Source: Natranaeroarchaeum sp042663585 (GTDB lineage: Archaea > Halobacteriota > Halobacteria > Halobacteriales > Natronoarchaeaceae). From it: a stretch of DNA of 64,000 nt. A model generated the notes under the pieces. That model was given only the letters and a program-made list of their open reading frames with translations. It had not been told where the DNA came from and did no database searches. A program made the translations under genes and the position numbers. Each line of letters opens with the position of its first letter. Within the stretch, counting starts at the first letter, position 1. Shown here piece by piece: positions 35,700 to 43,824 of the stretch. The stretch covers positions 2,666,001 to 2,730,000 of the forward strand of contig NZ_JBHTAN010000006.1 of NCBI RefSeq assembly GCF_042663585.1. The letters run 5' to 3'.

Positions 35700-35942
35700 A
35701 TGAGTCTGATAGGCAAGACGAAGCACAATATTCTTCGAGAACTCAAGAACGGCCCCGCTCACGGCTATGCAATCGCTGAGGAGATCGGAGTTTCATCGGG
35801 TGGAATCTACACACATCTGAATGAACTGGAGGAAGAAGGGATGATCGCTGTCACCGAACAACGCGAGGAGGGTCGGCAACAGAAGTACTACAAGCTAACC
35901 GAGAATGGTGAGCTACTTCTGAAGGCTTTAGGGGAAAATTGA
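35700..35942 (+). CDS. PadR-like winged-helix regulator
   Basis: The 80-residue protein from ATG 35700 is a winged-helix domain (ILRELKNGPAHGYAIAEEIGVSSGGIYTHLNELEEEGMIAV, ending KYYKLTENGELLL), resembling PadR. It is divergent from the NucS-like gene and may control it or element functions. A TTG two codons earlier is also in frame. Confidence 0.78.
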   Translation: MSLIGKTKHNILRELKNGPAHGYAIAEEIGVSSGGIYTHLNELEEEGMIAVTEQREEGRQQKYYKLTENGELLLKALGEN

Positions 35943-35995
35943 GAGACGACGTCGACAAGAAGTTGCTTACACATCTGGGTGTAGTGTTCTCTTTA

Positions 35996-37345
35996 TTAGA
36001 TGCCAAGTTCCTCACGAATGTCCGCGGCGGAAAGGATACCACTCTCAGCGAAGAAGTCCTGAATCCCTGGACCGCTGGCATCACCCGGACCAAGGCTAAA
36101 CATCGGATCACGCAAGCGATTCTCAAGTAGAGCCAGAAGTGCATCGGCTTCGACAAGCCGGACTTCCTGAATATCAGTTGTAATCTTGAGAGTACGAACC
36201 GCCTCTTGGCTCTCATCGGAGATGGTTCCCGAGATGACCGCGAAATAGATGTTCCGGAAGCCCTGGTTTCGGAGCGTTGGTACCTCTCTATTGATATAGT
36301 CCTGAAACTGTCTCTCGTCTCCTGTGTTTATGCTGTACCCGTTGCGACGTACTTTCGCATCGTAGATAATCGCGTAATTGTGCATCCGGTCTTTGGCAAC
36401 ACCATCGGGGTTGCGGCCCATCCCCTGGCCGAGCTCCTCAACCTCGAACCCGATCATTCGGAGGCACTTCGCCAGACGGTTCTCGAACAGTGTTTCAACA
36501 GCGTTGCCAGTCTCCTCGGCAAGTTCCTCCATCTCCTCGGTGTTGTCAGCAAGGTCAGGGAGAATAGACACAATAGGTGGTGTGTAGCTATCCGGGAGTG
36601 TTTGGTGTGTTGTCTCCACCGAATCATCGTCGTCATCTTCATCGAACTCATCGCGCTGTTGCCAGTACCAGAAGACATGCTCAACGGTCCACAGATGCAT
36701 ATCTCGCCCAGTATAGTCGGCCAACGATTCCCGCATCTCCTCGTTTAACTCCCAGAACTCAGCATAGCTGTCAGCCAGGTCGTCTTTCGGCTCCCAGATT
36801 GCAAGGTCAGAGAGCGCATTCACCATCGACGTGTAATAGATGGGGTATCGGTTAGGGTCGTGTACTTGCCAAAAGTACGAGAGAAAGTACGGGATTGAGC
36901 CTGGACGAGGTGCTTTTCTGAGGTCATCCACCTCATTGCGAAGCCGTTCGACGAACCCTTCCAGAGTCCGAATTTTCTCTTTGGCCGCACTCTCGTCTTC
37001 TGGTGGTTGGATAAGGTTCCGGAGAAGATCAGCAAGTTCGTCCCGCCGACCTTCGCCAGCGGAACTGTAGAGCATATTGAAAAACATCATCCCGTTCATA
37101 CCTTTGAATCCCCAGTACGGGAATCGCTTGTTTTGCCCATCAATCTCTGACTTGAACTCACCCAGCGCCATGTCCTCATCGAGGAAAGCGTCTATGAGGT
37201 CACAGAGACGGGGGAGTCTATCACGTCGGCGCTCATCGGCCGTCTCCATATCGACAATATCACCCTGGCTATCTTCCATCCGATATTCATTTTCCTCGAA
37301 TGCATCCCAGACGCGAGTTAGTTGTTGGTTATCAGCAAGCGGCAT
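35996..37345 (-). CDS. putative restriction endonuclease with FokI-like catalytic domain
   Basis: The 449-residue protein has a helical N-terminal region with a GMNGMMFFNMLY and RYPIYYTSMVNAL pattern, seen in some McrB-type and other restriction proteins, an Asp-rich linker (about 234-245), and a C-terminal catalytic domain with P313-D314-G315 and D329-A-K331 (YDAKV). The motif set and the NGYSIN...DYI segment resemble FokI-type nuclease domains. No partner methylase is adjacent, so it could be modification-dependent. Specificity is unknown. Confidence 0.7.
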   Translation of the reverse strand: MPLADNQQLTRVWDAFEENEYRMEDSQGDIVDMETADERRRDRLPRLCDLIDAFLDEDMALGEFKSEIDGQNKRFPYWGFKGMNGMMFFNMLYSSAGEGRRDELADLLRNLIQPPEDESAAKEKIRTLEGFVERLRNEVDDLRKAPRPGSIPYFLSYFWQVHDPNRYPIYYTSMVNALSDLAIWEPKDDLADSYAEFWELNEEMRESLADYTGRDMHLWTVEHVFWYWQQRDEFDEDDDDDSVETTHQTLPDSYTPPIVSILPDLADNTEEMEELAEETGNAVETLFENRLAKCLRMIGFEVEELGQGMGRNPDGVAKDRMHNYAIIYDAKVRRNGYSINTGDERQFQDYINREVPTLRNQGFRNIYFAVISGTISDESQEAVRTLKITTDIQEVRLVEADALLALLENRLRDPMFSLGPGDASGPGIQDFFAESGILSAADIREELGI

Positions 37346-37471
37346 CTTATCTGGTTTTCAGACCACGTGCTCAAGGTAGTTGCCCCTCCCTAAACTGGAA
37401 ACACTCAGTCGATTGTATCAGATAGTAAAGATTTATTATACTATACTTCTTATTTTTATCCGGGAAACACC

Positions 37472-38296
37472 GTGAGTGACAACAGTGACCAGCTTCGCTT
37501 CGGCGAGGATGGAGAGTTAGAAGAAGGCGAGGAAGACGAACAGGCAACTAAGAATGTAGGAGACGATGGAGAGCCCACTGGAAGATTCCAGACAGATGCC
37601 CGATACAACATCTTCGACGTGAGCTCGTTGCTACAGAAGTCGGTGAGGCGATCCGACGAGGAGGTCGCGGCGTGGGCCGCTTGGGAACTCGTTAGGTCGG
37701 GATACGACAATATGTACTGGAAGCGCATTGTAACAATAGCGACTGAGGATACCAGTGTCGAGAGCGATGTGACTTCACAGGTCCGATCTCTCTACCAACT
37801 TGGAACCGGACAGGTAGATGTCGTCGAGGGTTGGTCCGCTGAGACCGAGCGGGGACGTGTCTGTGCCCTCAGAGCGGCCGTGGTATGTGCCCAGGCACAG
37901 TCCAGTCGGTTATGCGACTATCTCAACAATACCTTCTCCCGGATTGCTGAGGAGCGCGTGAACGCCGCTGAAGAAGGCCGTGAGCCACGATACGATTTCC
38001 CGGCCGGCGACCTCGATCCCGGCGGCGAGCACGACGTGGTATTCGATACTCATACGTCCCAAGGATCGGGAATGAACCGGGGTTACCGCCACTTCCTCGT
38101 CCACAGCTCCCGGACAGACTCGATGGCCGATATGGAGGCGCGGTTCAAGCGAATCAATATGGAGCTGGTCGCCGACGCCGACGACACCACCGCGGAGTTC
38201 ACCGGTACTGAGTTCGATCACGCGCTGAGCACAGTCGACCCGGACGACCCGTGGGAGGAGCCGAACCTCGAACAAGAGACACTCGACCCCGAGTGA
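37472..38296 (+). CDS. free-standing RarA/MgsA C-terminal-like domain protein
   Basis: From GTG 37472 the protein is 274 aa. Residues about 52-100 (SLLQKSVRRSDEEVAAWAAWELVRSGYDNMYWKRIVTIATEDT, paraphrased) match the pattern of the MgsA C-terminal domain of RarA clamp-loader relatives, but there is no AAA domain or P-loop. The N-terminus (1-35) is acidic. It may sequester or modulate host replication-repair factors. The rest is unrecognised. Confidence 0.55.
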   Translation: MSDNSDQLRFGEDGELEEGEEDEQATKNVGDDGEPTGRFQTDARYNIFDVSSLLQKSVRRSDEEVAAWAAWELVRSGYDNMYWKRIVTIATEDTSVESDVTSQVRSLYQLGTGQVDVVEGWSAETERGRVCALRAAVVCAQAQSSRLCDYLNNTFSRIAEERVNAAEEGREPRYDFPAGDLDPGGEHDVVFDTHTSQGSGMNRGYRHFLVHSSRTDSMADMEARFKRINMELVADADDTTAEFTGTEFDHALSTVDPDDPWEEPNLEQETLDPE

Positions 38297-38810
38297 ACCA
38301 ACCCCAAATTTCGACGCCCCCTAAACACCCCGATGAAGGTCTCTGGCACCCCCACGGCCAATTTTTACAGACGGTCCTGATATTATACAAGGATGGCGGA
38401 TGAGTGAGCACGATATGTAGAGGCTTGCAATCTACACCCCCCTGATTTCCTAAGTCTCCCGAGTACTCAACACCCCCCTGATTTCCTTAGTCTTTGATAC
38501 CGGGTTGGATACTCTCGTGTTACTCGCCACCGCAATTGATGGCATGTCAGCATCGGATTAGTCTATCTAACTATCTAAATTTCGAGAAGAAGATGTGATT
38601 CTATAGTGGCAAAGCGAGGCTTCTTCGTAGGGCCGGTGTCAGCTCACCGTATATGATGAAATTAAATATCCAGTCTGGCGGAGTCTGGTGGTTTAGTTGT
38701 TCTACGGAAGGAAGAATCACTAATCTTGTGAATACAGAGCCACGCCGCGAGCTTGGGAAAACTTGTATATATACATCACTGTCTTGACTATGATAGGTGA
38801 GTGAGAGAAA
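38297..38810. other. gene-free region with direct repeats
   Basis: No convincing gene. It contains a 24-bp direct repeat (listed separately) and, at 38764-38775, the palindrome TGTATATATACA 36 nt before the small RHH-like gene, which doubles as a TATA box or operator. Confidence 0.55.
38434..38493 (+). repeat. two 24-bp direct repeats
   Basis: Copies at 38434-38457 and 38470-38493 read ACACCCCCCTGATTTCCT then A or T, then AGTCT; spacing is 36 bp, and they differ at one base. They could be iterons or operator copies. Confidence 0.7.
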
Positions 38811-38960
38811 ATGAATATCACCACACTCGGTCCGATCACTAAGACACGGCGCGACGAAGTGAAGGACCTACGTGATAGCCTGGAACACGAAAACTACAAT
38901 GAGACAATTGGCTATCTCTTAGAAAATCTAAACGAAAGTGCCAGCGCCACTGACGATTAA
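38811..38960 (+). CDS. 49-residue RHH-like small protein
   Basis: ATG at 38811 gives MNITTLGPITKTRRDEVKDL followed by a helix-turn-helix-like stretch (HENYNETIGYLLENLNE). The pattern (strand, then two helices) resembles ribbon-helix-helix regulators or antitoxins. It has a TATA-like palindrome 36 nt upstream. Function not assigned. Confidence 0.6.
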   Translation: MNITTLGPITKTRRDEVKDLRDSLEHENYNETIGYLLENLNESASATDD

Positions 38961-39137
38961 TTGAATCTGAATTGAAAGCCGTCCAGACGGGTTGGGTCGT
39001 CCGGACAGCGTCGAACTGAATGTGGGAGCCAATTCGACCAGAAGTGGAGCTTCCGTGTTATCGTACGTCACGGAACTGTATGTCAGTTTTGGTCGGATAG
39101 GTTCATTCGGTTAGCCGCTACCGTAGAAGATCAAAAC

Positions 39138-39260
39138 ATGACCAATCAGAACCCGGACGCCAACTCAGCAAGTAAGTCACACTTGACAAAAAGAGAAGTA
39201 TTGACAATTCAGAGAGACAAGTGCAACAGTAATCGAACAACTTTGGGTGGTTCTGAATAG
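39138..39260 (+). CDS. 40-residue small ORF abutting the primase
   Basis: ATG 39138 to TAG 39260; the primase ATG is at 39261 with no gap. The peptide (MTNQNPDANSASKSHL...) is polar and has no known relatives. It could be a real coupled ORF or a leader. Confidence 0.4.
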   Translation: MTNQNPDANSASKSHLTKREVLTIQRDKCNSNRTTLGGSE

Positions 39261-40991
39261 ATGTCCCCCGTTAGTGATGTGCCAGACGACCTCCTCAGCT
39301 ACGACGAGGTCGTTGCGGTTCTCGAAGAAAACGGTGGGAGCCCGCAAGCGCTCCTCAAGCATCGCGGTGCTGGTCCGACCATCGCCGCCTGGAAAGACGA
39401 CCCCTTCGAGCATGACTTCCAGTACGAGGACCTGATGGAAGAAATCGAGTTCAACCGAGTCGATATGCCGATCGCTGACTGGCGGGAGTACGTCGAGAAG
39501 ACGGTCGACCGATTCCAGAATGGCGACAGCGATGAGTTGGCTGAGAACGACGAACCACCCCTCGGCGAACTCTCGGCTACCCAGTTCCATAACGAGTTCA
39601 ACTGGAATCAAATGCAAGACCGAGCGATGGCGAACAAGTGCCACCAGTGGGTCAAAGAGAACGAAGACATAATCTTCACCAACGACCGAGTTCTTGTCTA
39701 CGACGACGGTATCTGGGGAGAAGACGAGGGGAAGATCGCCCGTATCCTCCAGAATCTCCTGAACGAGCACTACGGTGACAACGTCAAAAAGGAGTTCCTC
39801 AACGGGTACATCCGCGCCCACGAGGAATACCGCGTCGAGTGGGAGGAGATGGGCATCCGTGGCACCCAGGTCGCCGTCGAGAATGGCCTCCTGGACCTGA
39901 TGGAAGGCGAGATTGTCCGCGAGCTTGAGCCCGACGACTACGCCATCATGCGGCTCCCCGTCGCCTGGAAAGGCCCGGACGCTGAAGCACCGATGTGGGA
40001 CGACTTCATCAGCAAGAGTGTCGAACCTGAGAGTCAGATGATGGTTCAGGAGTACGCTGGGTCGTGTCTCCACACCAACGAATACCCCTTCAAGAAGGCT
40101 CTGATGCTCCTCGGTGGCGGTGACAACGGGAAGGGCGTCTTCGAGAACGTCCTCACCGCGATGCTCGGTCACGACAACGTGAGCCACGACGACCTGACCG
40201 ACATGGCCGGCGCACAGTTCGGACTCCAGCGGCTTCGTCACAAGACGGCGAATATGAACTCCGACATCCGAGGCGGGACGATCGAGGAGACGTCGATGTT
40301 CAAGAAGCTCACGGGCGGCGACCGTGTCCGTGTCGAGCCGAAGTACCAGACCGCGTTCGAGATGGAGAACCCAGCCAAGATGATATTCGCGGCGAACAGT
40401 GTCCCAAAGGTCAAGAACGCCGAGCGAGCGTTCTACCGCCGCTGGCTGTTTGTGGAGTTCCCGAACCGGTTCACCTTCGACGAAGACGACCAGTACATGG
40501 ACGCCATCCGTGGACTCGACGACAAGATCGTCGAGCAAGAACTCCCTGGTGTGCTTGCGTGGGCGGTCGAAGGCTATCAGCGTCTCCAGGAGAACCAGAA
40601 GTTCACGGGCGAGAAGAACGCCGACGAGATTCGTGAGAACTGGCATAACTACCAGGACACCACCGCGACGTTCGTCCGGAACTTCATCACCAGCGGTGAC
40701 CCCCAGGTCGACGACGAGCTTGACCACCCGATGCGCGTCGACACGCTCTACCGGTACTACAAGAAGTACATCCGGTCGACGCCCACGGCGGCCCAGAGCA
40801 AGCACAAACTGAACAACTACATTACGGCCGAGCATCAGTACCCGGACGCTGAGACGAAATCGAACCGGGCGGCGGCGACCGACGACGACACCTCCGACGT
40901 GGTCCGGGTCTGGGACGGCGTCTATATCCCGAAGGACGCTCGGGAGAAGATCAGCGAACGGTACAAGGACGCACTCACGGCCGATGAATAG
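39261..40991 (+). CDS. P4/D5-type primase-helicase (C-terminal helicase)
   Basis: This 576-residue protein has a D5_N-type region followed by an SF3 helicase with Walker A LLGGGDNGKG (about residue 285), a B/C region (IRGGTIEETSMFKKLTGGD) and sensor ANSVPK, then the YRRWLFVEFPNRF hallmark of virus and plasmid D5 helicases. No archaeo-eukaryotic primase active site is visible in the N-terminus. It probably initiates replication of the excised element, which has candidate origin sequences immediately downstream. Confidence 0.88.
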   Translation: MSPVSDVPDDLLSYDEVVAVLEENGGSPQALLKHRGAGPTIAAWKDDPFEHDFQYEDLMEEIEFNRVDMPIADWREYVEKTVDRFQNGDSDELAENDEPPLGELSATQFHNEFNWNQMQDRAMANKCHQWVKENEDIIFTNDRVLVYDDGIWGEDEGKIARILQNLLNEHYGDNVKKEFLNGYIRAHEEYRVEWEEMGIRGTQVAVENGLLDLMEGEIVRELEPDDYAIMRLPVAWKGPDAEAPMWDDFISKSVEPESQMMVQEYAGSCLHTNEYPFKKALMLLGGGDNGKGVFENVLTAMLGHDNVSHDDLTDMAGAQFGLQRLRHKTANMNSDIRGGTIEETSMFKKLTGGDRVRVEPKYQTAFEMENPAKMIFAANSVPKVKNAERAFYRRWLFVEFPNRFTFDEDDQYMDAIRGLDDKIVEQELPGVLAWAVEGYQRLQENQKFTGEKNADEIRENWHNYQDTTATFVRNFITSGDPQVDDELDHPMRVDTLYRYYKKYIRSTPTAAQSKHKLNNYITAEHQYPDAETKSNRAAATDDDTSDVVRVWDGVYIPKDAREKISERYKDALTADE

Positions 40992-41662
40992 CCGTTTTCC
41001 CTGAACGTAACAGCGTAGTTTGTTCAATTCTCGACTTTCAACCCTGTACGACAGGTAGAGGACCTGAGATACCGTGTAACAACCACCGAAAAAGACTGTT
41101 ACACGAACTACACACCCTCTGGACGCCGAAATTAGGCAATATCGCACTCCCTTCGTCACCACTACTCTACAAATACTTTGTGTGGAACTGAAAGGGGGGT
41201 ATGGGGTAGAAAATGGATATACACCCCTTGGTAGAGTACAGAGAAGGTTTTCAGATTTTTCGGCTCTGGCCAGCACCCTAATACGCCTGTTATCTGGTCG
41301 TTCACATACCTAAAATCCGCGTAACAGCCTTTTCGGAAGGTTGTTACATAGAGTTTCAGAGTCTCTACAGGCGATTAGAGTGCAAATCAACGAAGCCCTG
41401 GAGAACCGTCTGTTACGCTCAGCGTGATTCGGAGTCTGATTGCTACACGACTGGCGCTGACATGCCATCAATCAAGAAGGTACGAGAAAAACAGACCACA
41501 GTATTGCGCTCTATAAAGATAAGTAAGTAAACACTTATTACCTTTCCACTCTAATCCTTAATTAAGGGAAATCCCAGAGCTACAGCTCCAAACAACTGGT
41601 TTCGGAAAACCCGGTGTCAGAGCACCGGATTCTGTGGGTATCCCGTGGAGACGAGAATCCCA
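40992..41662. other. candidate element origin: TGTTAC repeat region
   Basis: This 671-base gap has no convincing gene. It has six copies of TGTTAC or its complement GTAACA (41007, 41076, 41097, 41321, 41342, 41411) and a TGCTACACG variant at 41441. The 41073-41105 pair is a 9-bp perfect dyad CGTGTAACA-N15-TGTTACACG; 41321-41347 forms an 11-bp stem with a 5-base loop. The 3' part is AT-rich (41500-41580). Position next to the primase-helicase suggests an origin. Confidence 0.6.
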
Positions 41663-41905
41663 ATGTCAGATAGCGACAGCTACGAAATAAACGCATCGGC
41701 ACCAAACCATCCTGACGCGAAACACGTCGACGCTCACCTCGTGATTGACCGCCGCGAGTGGGTGCCTGGAAAGCACCCTGACCCCCACCGCCGGCACGAA
41801 GGCCAGACGGAATATCTGGAGCGATACTTCAAGTGTCTCCGCTGTGGAACCGAGGTTCTGAACGAGCGCGACCTTCCCGTTGAGTGCGACGGTGATCGGC
41901 GATGA
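41663..41905 (+). CDS. small zinc-finger-like protein, first of six overlapping genes
   Basis: The ATG at 41663 gives 80 aa ending in FKCLRCGTEVL...PVEC, a possible zinc site with three Cys and earlier His residues. Its stop TGA overlaps the next ATG (GATGA). Unknown function. Confidence 0.6.
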   Translation: MSDSDSYEINASAPNHPDAKHVDAHLVIDRREWVPGKHPDPHRRHEGQTEYLERYFKCLRCGTEVLNERDLPVECDGDRR

Positions 41906-42396
41906 ACATTCTCGACGCCCAGGTCGACTGGCGTGAAGATGTCGGGAATGACCCTCGACTGGAGGTTCTCGTCGACGAAACTCCAGACCGGTCCGAGCTT
42001 CGGTTCGAACACGAAGACGGGCTTTGGACAGCCATCGACAACGGGTACGTCGAATACTTCGCCTGGAGCGGTGACGGCAATGATGGCGGCTTCTCCGGTC
42101 GGTCGTTTGAGGTGACGACTGTCGACGGCGAACAGATCACGCTCAAAGGGCCGTGGAGTTCTCGCGCCGGATGCGTGAACAAGCGACGGTTCGGGCCGGT
42201 CGTCGACGTGCGACTTGCGACTGACCCCAGCGTACTCGAAAAAGGCTACACGTTCCGAACGGGCACCCTGACGTTGGCGGCGGCAAAGCAAGCTATCGAT
42301 CTCACCGACGACAGGGCACACCTGGAGCGTGTCGTCAAATTCGACTCAGACGAGCCCTACTGGATTCCGGTGCGAGAGAACGTGGGTGACGCCTAA
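41902..42396 (+). CDS. unknown 164-residue element protein
   Basis: Starts at the ATG overlapping the previous stop and ends overlapping the next ATG. The sequence is acidic with a beta-rich middle (DGLWTAIDNGYVEYFAWSGD) and no motif I recognise. Likely an element housekeeping protein, judged only by its operon position. Confidence 0.65.
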   Translation: MNILDAQVDWREDVGNDPRLEVLVDETPDRSELRFEHEDGLWTAIDNGYVEYFAWSGDGNDGGFSGRSFEVTTVDGEQITLKGPWSSRAGCVNKRRFGPVVDVRLATDPSVLEKGYTFRTGTLTLAAAKQAIDLTDDRAHLERVVKFDSDEPYWIPVRENVGDA

Positions 42397-42782
42397 TGTC
42401 CTCGGAATCAGTCCAGCCAGACATCGGCCCACGGACTCTCAGGGCCGCCACGGAACACATGACTGTCATCGAGGAGGCACAATCGCTGTTCTCTGTCACA
42501 ACTCAGAGTGGCTCTGAGTATACTGTCGATCTCCGGGAACCCGCGTGTACGTGCCCGGACTTCGAGTACCGTGAGTCCGTGTCCGAGTGCAAGCACATCC
42601 GACGCGTGCGGATAGAAGTCGGTCAGGTCGACGTCGAGACGCTTGAGACAGAACTCATCGAGACGGCGGACAATCTCGAATCGAATGCCGCCGATCTCGA
42701 AGCCCAGGCACAAGAGCTCACGAACACCGCTTGCGAGCTTCGGGATGCACTAAATCGGTTAGAGGAGGTTTCGGGGCGATGA
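42396..42782 (+). CDS. SWIM zinc-finger protein
   Basis: The 128-residue protein has a SWIM motif ACTCPDFEYRESVSECKHI (CxC...CxH) in the middle, followed by a coiled coil (about 70-125). SWIM domains often bind DNA or proteins. The ATG shares bases with the preceding TAA and the TGA overlaps the next ATG. Confidence 0.8.
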   Translation: MSSESVQPDIGPRTLRAATEHMTVIEEAQSLFSVTTQSGSEYTVDLREPACTCPDFEYRESVSECKHIRRVRIEVGQVDVETLETELIETADNLESNAADLEAQAQELTNTACELRDALNRLEEVSGR

Positions 42783-43162
42783 GCCAAGAGGATGTTCGAC
42801 CCGAAACCCAGGGGTTGAGCCGACAAGATGCCCCTCAACGGGCCTCAACAGTCTACCAGGGTCTCCGGGATTCAACAGCACCGGTTGGCCAGGAGTGTAC
42901 AGTCAGAGTCGACGGTGAACCTCTGGATACGCGCTACGACCTACTCAGCGCGAGTCCGTCGGGGTTCGAGTGGGGATACGGAGGAAGTGGCCCCGCACAA
43001 CTTTCCATTGCCTTACTCGCTCACGCCTACGACGAGGAGTTCGCTGTTGATCACTATCAGTCGTTCAAGCGAGAAATCGTGTCGGAACTCCCTGAGAACG
43101 GCTGGACACTCAATTTCACAGACCTCGATGCATGGCGACGGGAGGCGGTCAACAGTGCTTAG
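42779..43162 (+). CDS. DUF6166-like protein
   Basis: From ATG 42779, 127 aa. The C-terminal half (GFEWGYGGSGPAQLSIALL then YQSFKREIVSELPENGWTL) is the signature of DUF6166, a small family common on haloarchaeal plasmids and viruses. No function is known. A longer reading to 42731 lacks the overlap pattern of the operon and is not chosen. Confidence 0.75.
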   Translation: MSQEDVRPETQGLSRQDAPQRASTVYQGLRDSTAPVGQECTVRVDGEPLDTRYDLLSASPSGFEWGYGGSGPAQLSIALLAHAYDEEFAVDHYQSFKREIVSELPENGWTLNFTDLDAWRREAVNSA

Positions 43163-43325
43163 ACTGTTTGCTCGACTTATGATTTGGTGGATCAAGAAGT
43201 GGTACCCTGTGTTTCGGTTCGCTGGACGGGCAACTGGTAACGAGACATACATCGAGACGGCTATTGAGGTCACCGAGGAGAACATCGGACGCATCGTGGC
43301 GGCTATCGAGGAGGACAAGTCATGA
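43155..43325 (+). CDS. 56-residue small protein
   Basis: GTG at 43155 overlaps the previous TAG and the stop overlaps the next ATG. The N-terminus is hydrophobic (LRLFARLMIWWIKKWYP), the remainder acidic; it may sit at the membrane. Real status is inferred from the overlap chain. Confidence 0.55.
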   Translation: MLRLFARLMIWWIKKWYPVFRFAGRATGNETYIETAIEVTEENIGRIVAAIEEDKS

Positions 43326-43684
43326 ACGCCGCAAAAGACATCCTTCAACAATTGGGTGTTGACTCGGTTGCCGAAATGGGAGTCAACGAGAACTACACTG
43401 TCGAGGTCGATGGCTACGAGAACCTGACTATCGAGAAGATCGGGGAGGATAGGGTTAGTGTCGGTCAATATTACATATCTCGGGGCGATTTGATGTCTGA
43501 CCCCGAAGTAGTGTTCGTCGTCGACAGCGGCGACTGGCGGCCGGTTCGGTTCACGCAACACCCGCTGGCCCACGACCACGATGAATCCGGTCTGGACCTG
43601 GATGAGTTCCTTTCTACTTGGAACAAGAATCTTCGAAATCAGGGTTTCATTGATGCCGCGACACAGCGGATGAGTAGCGAATAG
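43322..43684 (+). CDS. DUF6908-like protein
   Basis: The 120-residue protein (AAKDILQQLGVDSVAEMGVNENYTVEVDGYENLTIEKIGEDR region, then DPEVVFVVDSGDWRPVRFTQHP and WNKNLRNQGF) fits DUF6908, often found with DUF6166 genes in haloarchaeal mobile elements. Unknown function. It is the last gene of the overlapping chain. Confidence 0.7.
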   Translation: MNAAKDILQQLGVDSVAEMGVNENYTVEVDGYENLTIEKIGEDRVSVGQYYISRGDLMSDPEVVFVVDSGDWRPVRFTQHPLAHDHDESGLDLDEFLSTWNKNLRNQGFIDAATQRMSSE

Positions 43685-43824
43685 CTCATTCCTGTATCAC
43701 TGTCGAACCTATCAAGCAACCCTGTAGGTGCGTCAACACAGCGGTGACAATACGTACACCAGAATACAGGGATAGAGCGGCACTCATCAACGCCGTTAAC
43801 ATTGCCTCCTCGAACCTATGAATA

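Noticed and set aside
38654..38790. 43-codon frame from 38657
   Set aside because: It crosses the palindromic promoter region and has no supporting context.
39177..41276. Long minus-strand open frame (699 codons) opposite the primase-helicase
   Set aside because: It mirrors the codon bias of the plus-strand gene, has no family pattern and covers the intergenic repeats. Typical high-GC antisense shadow.
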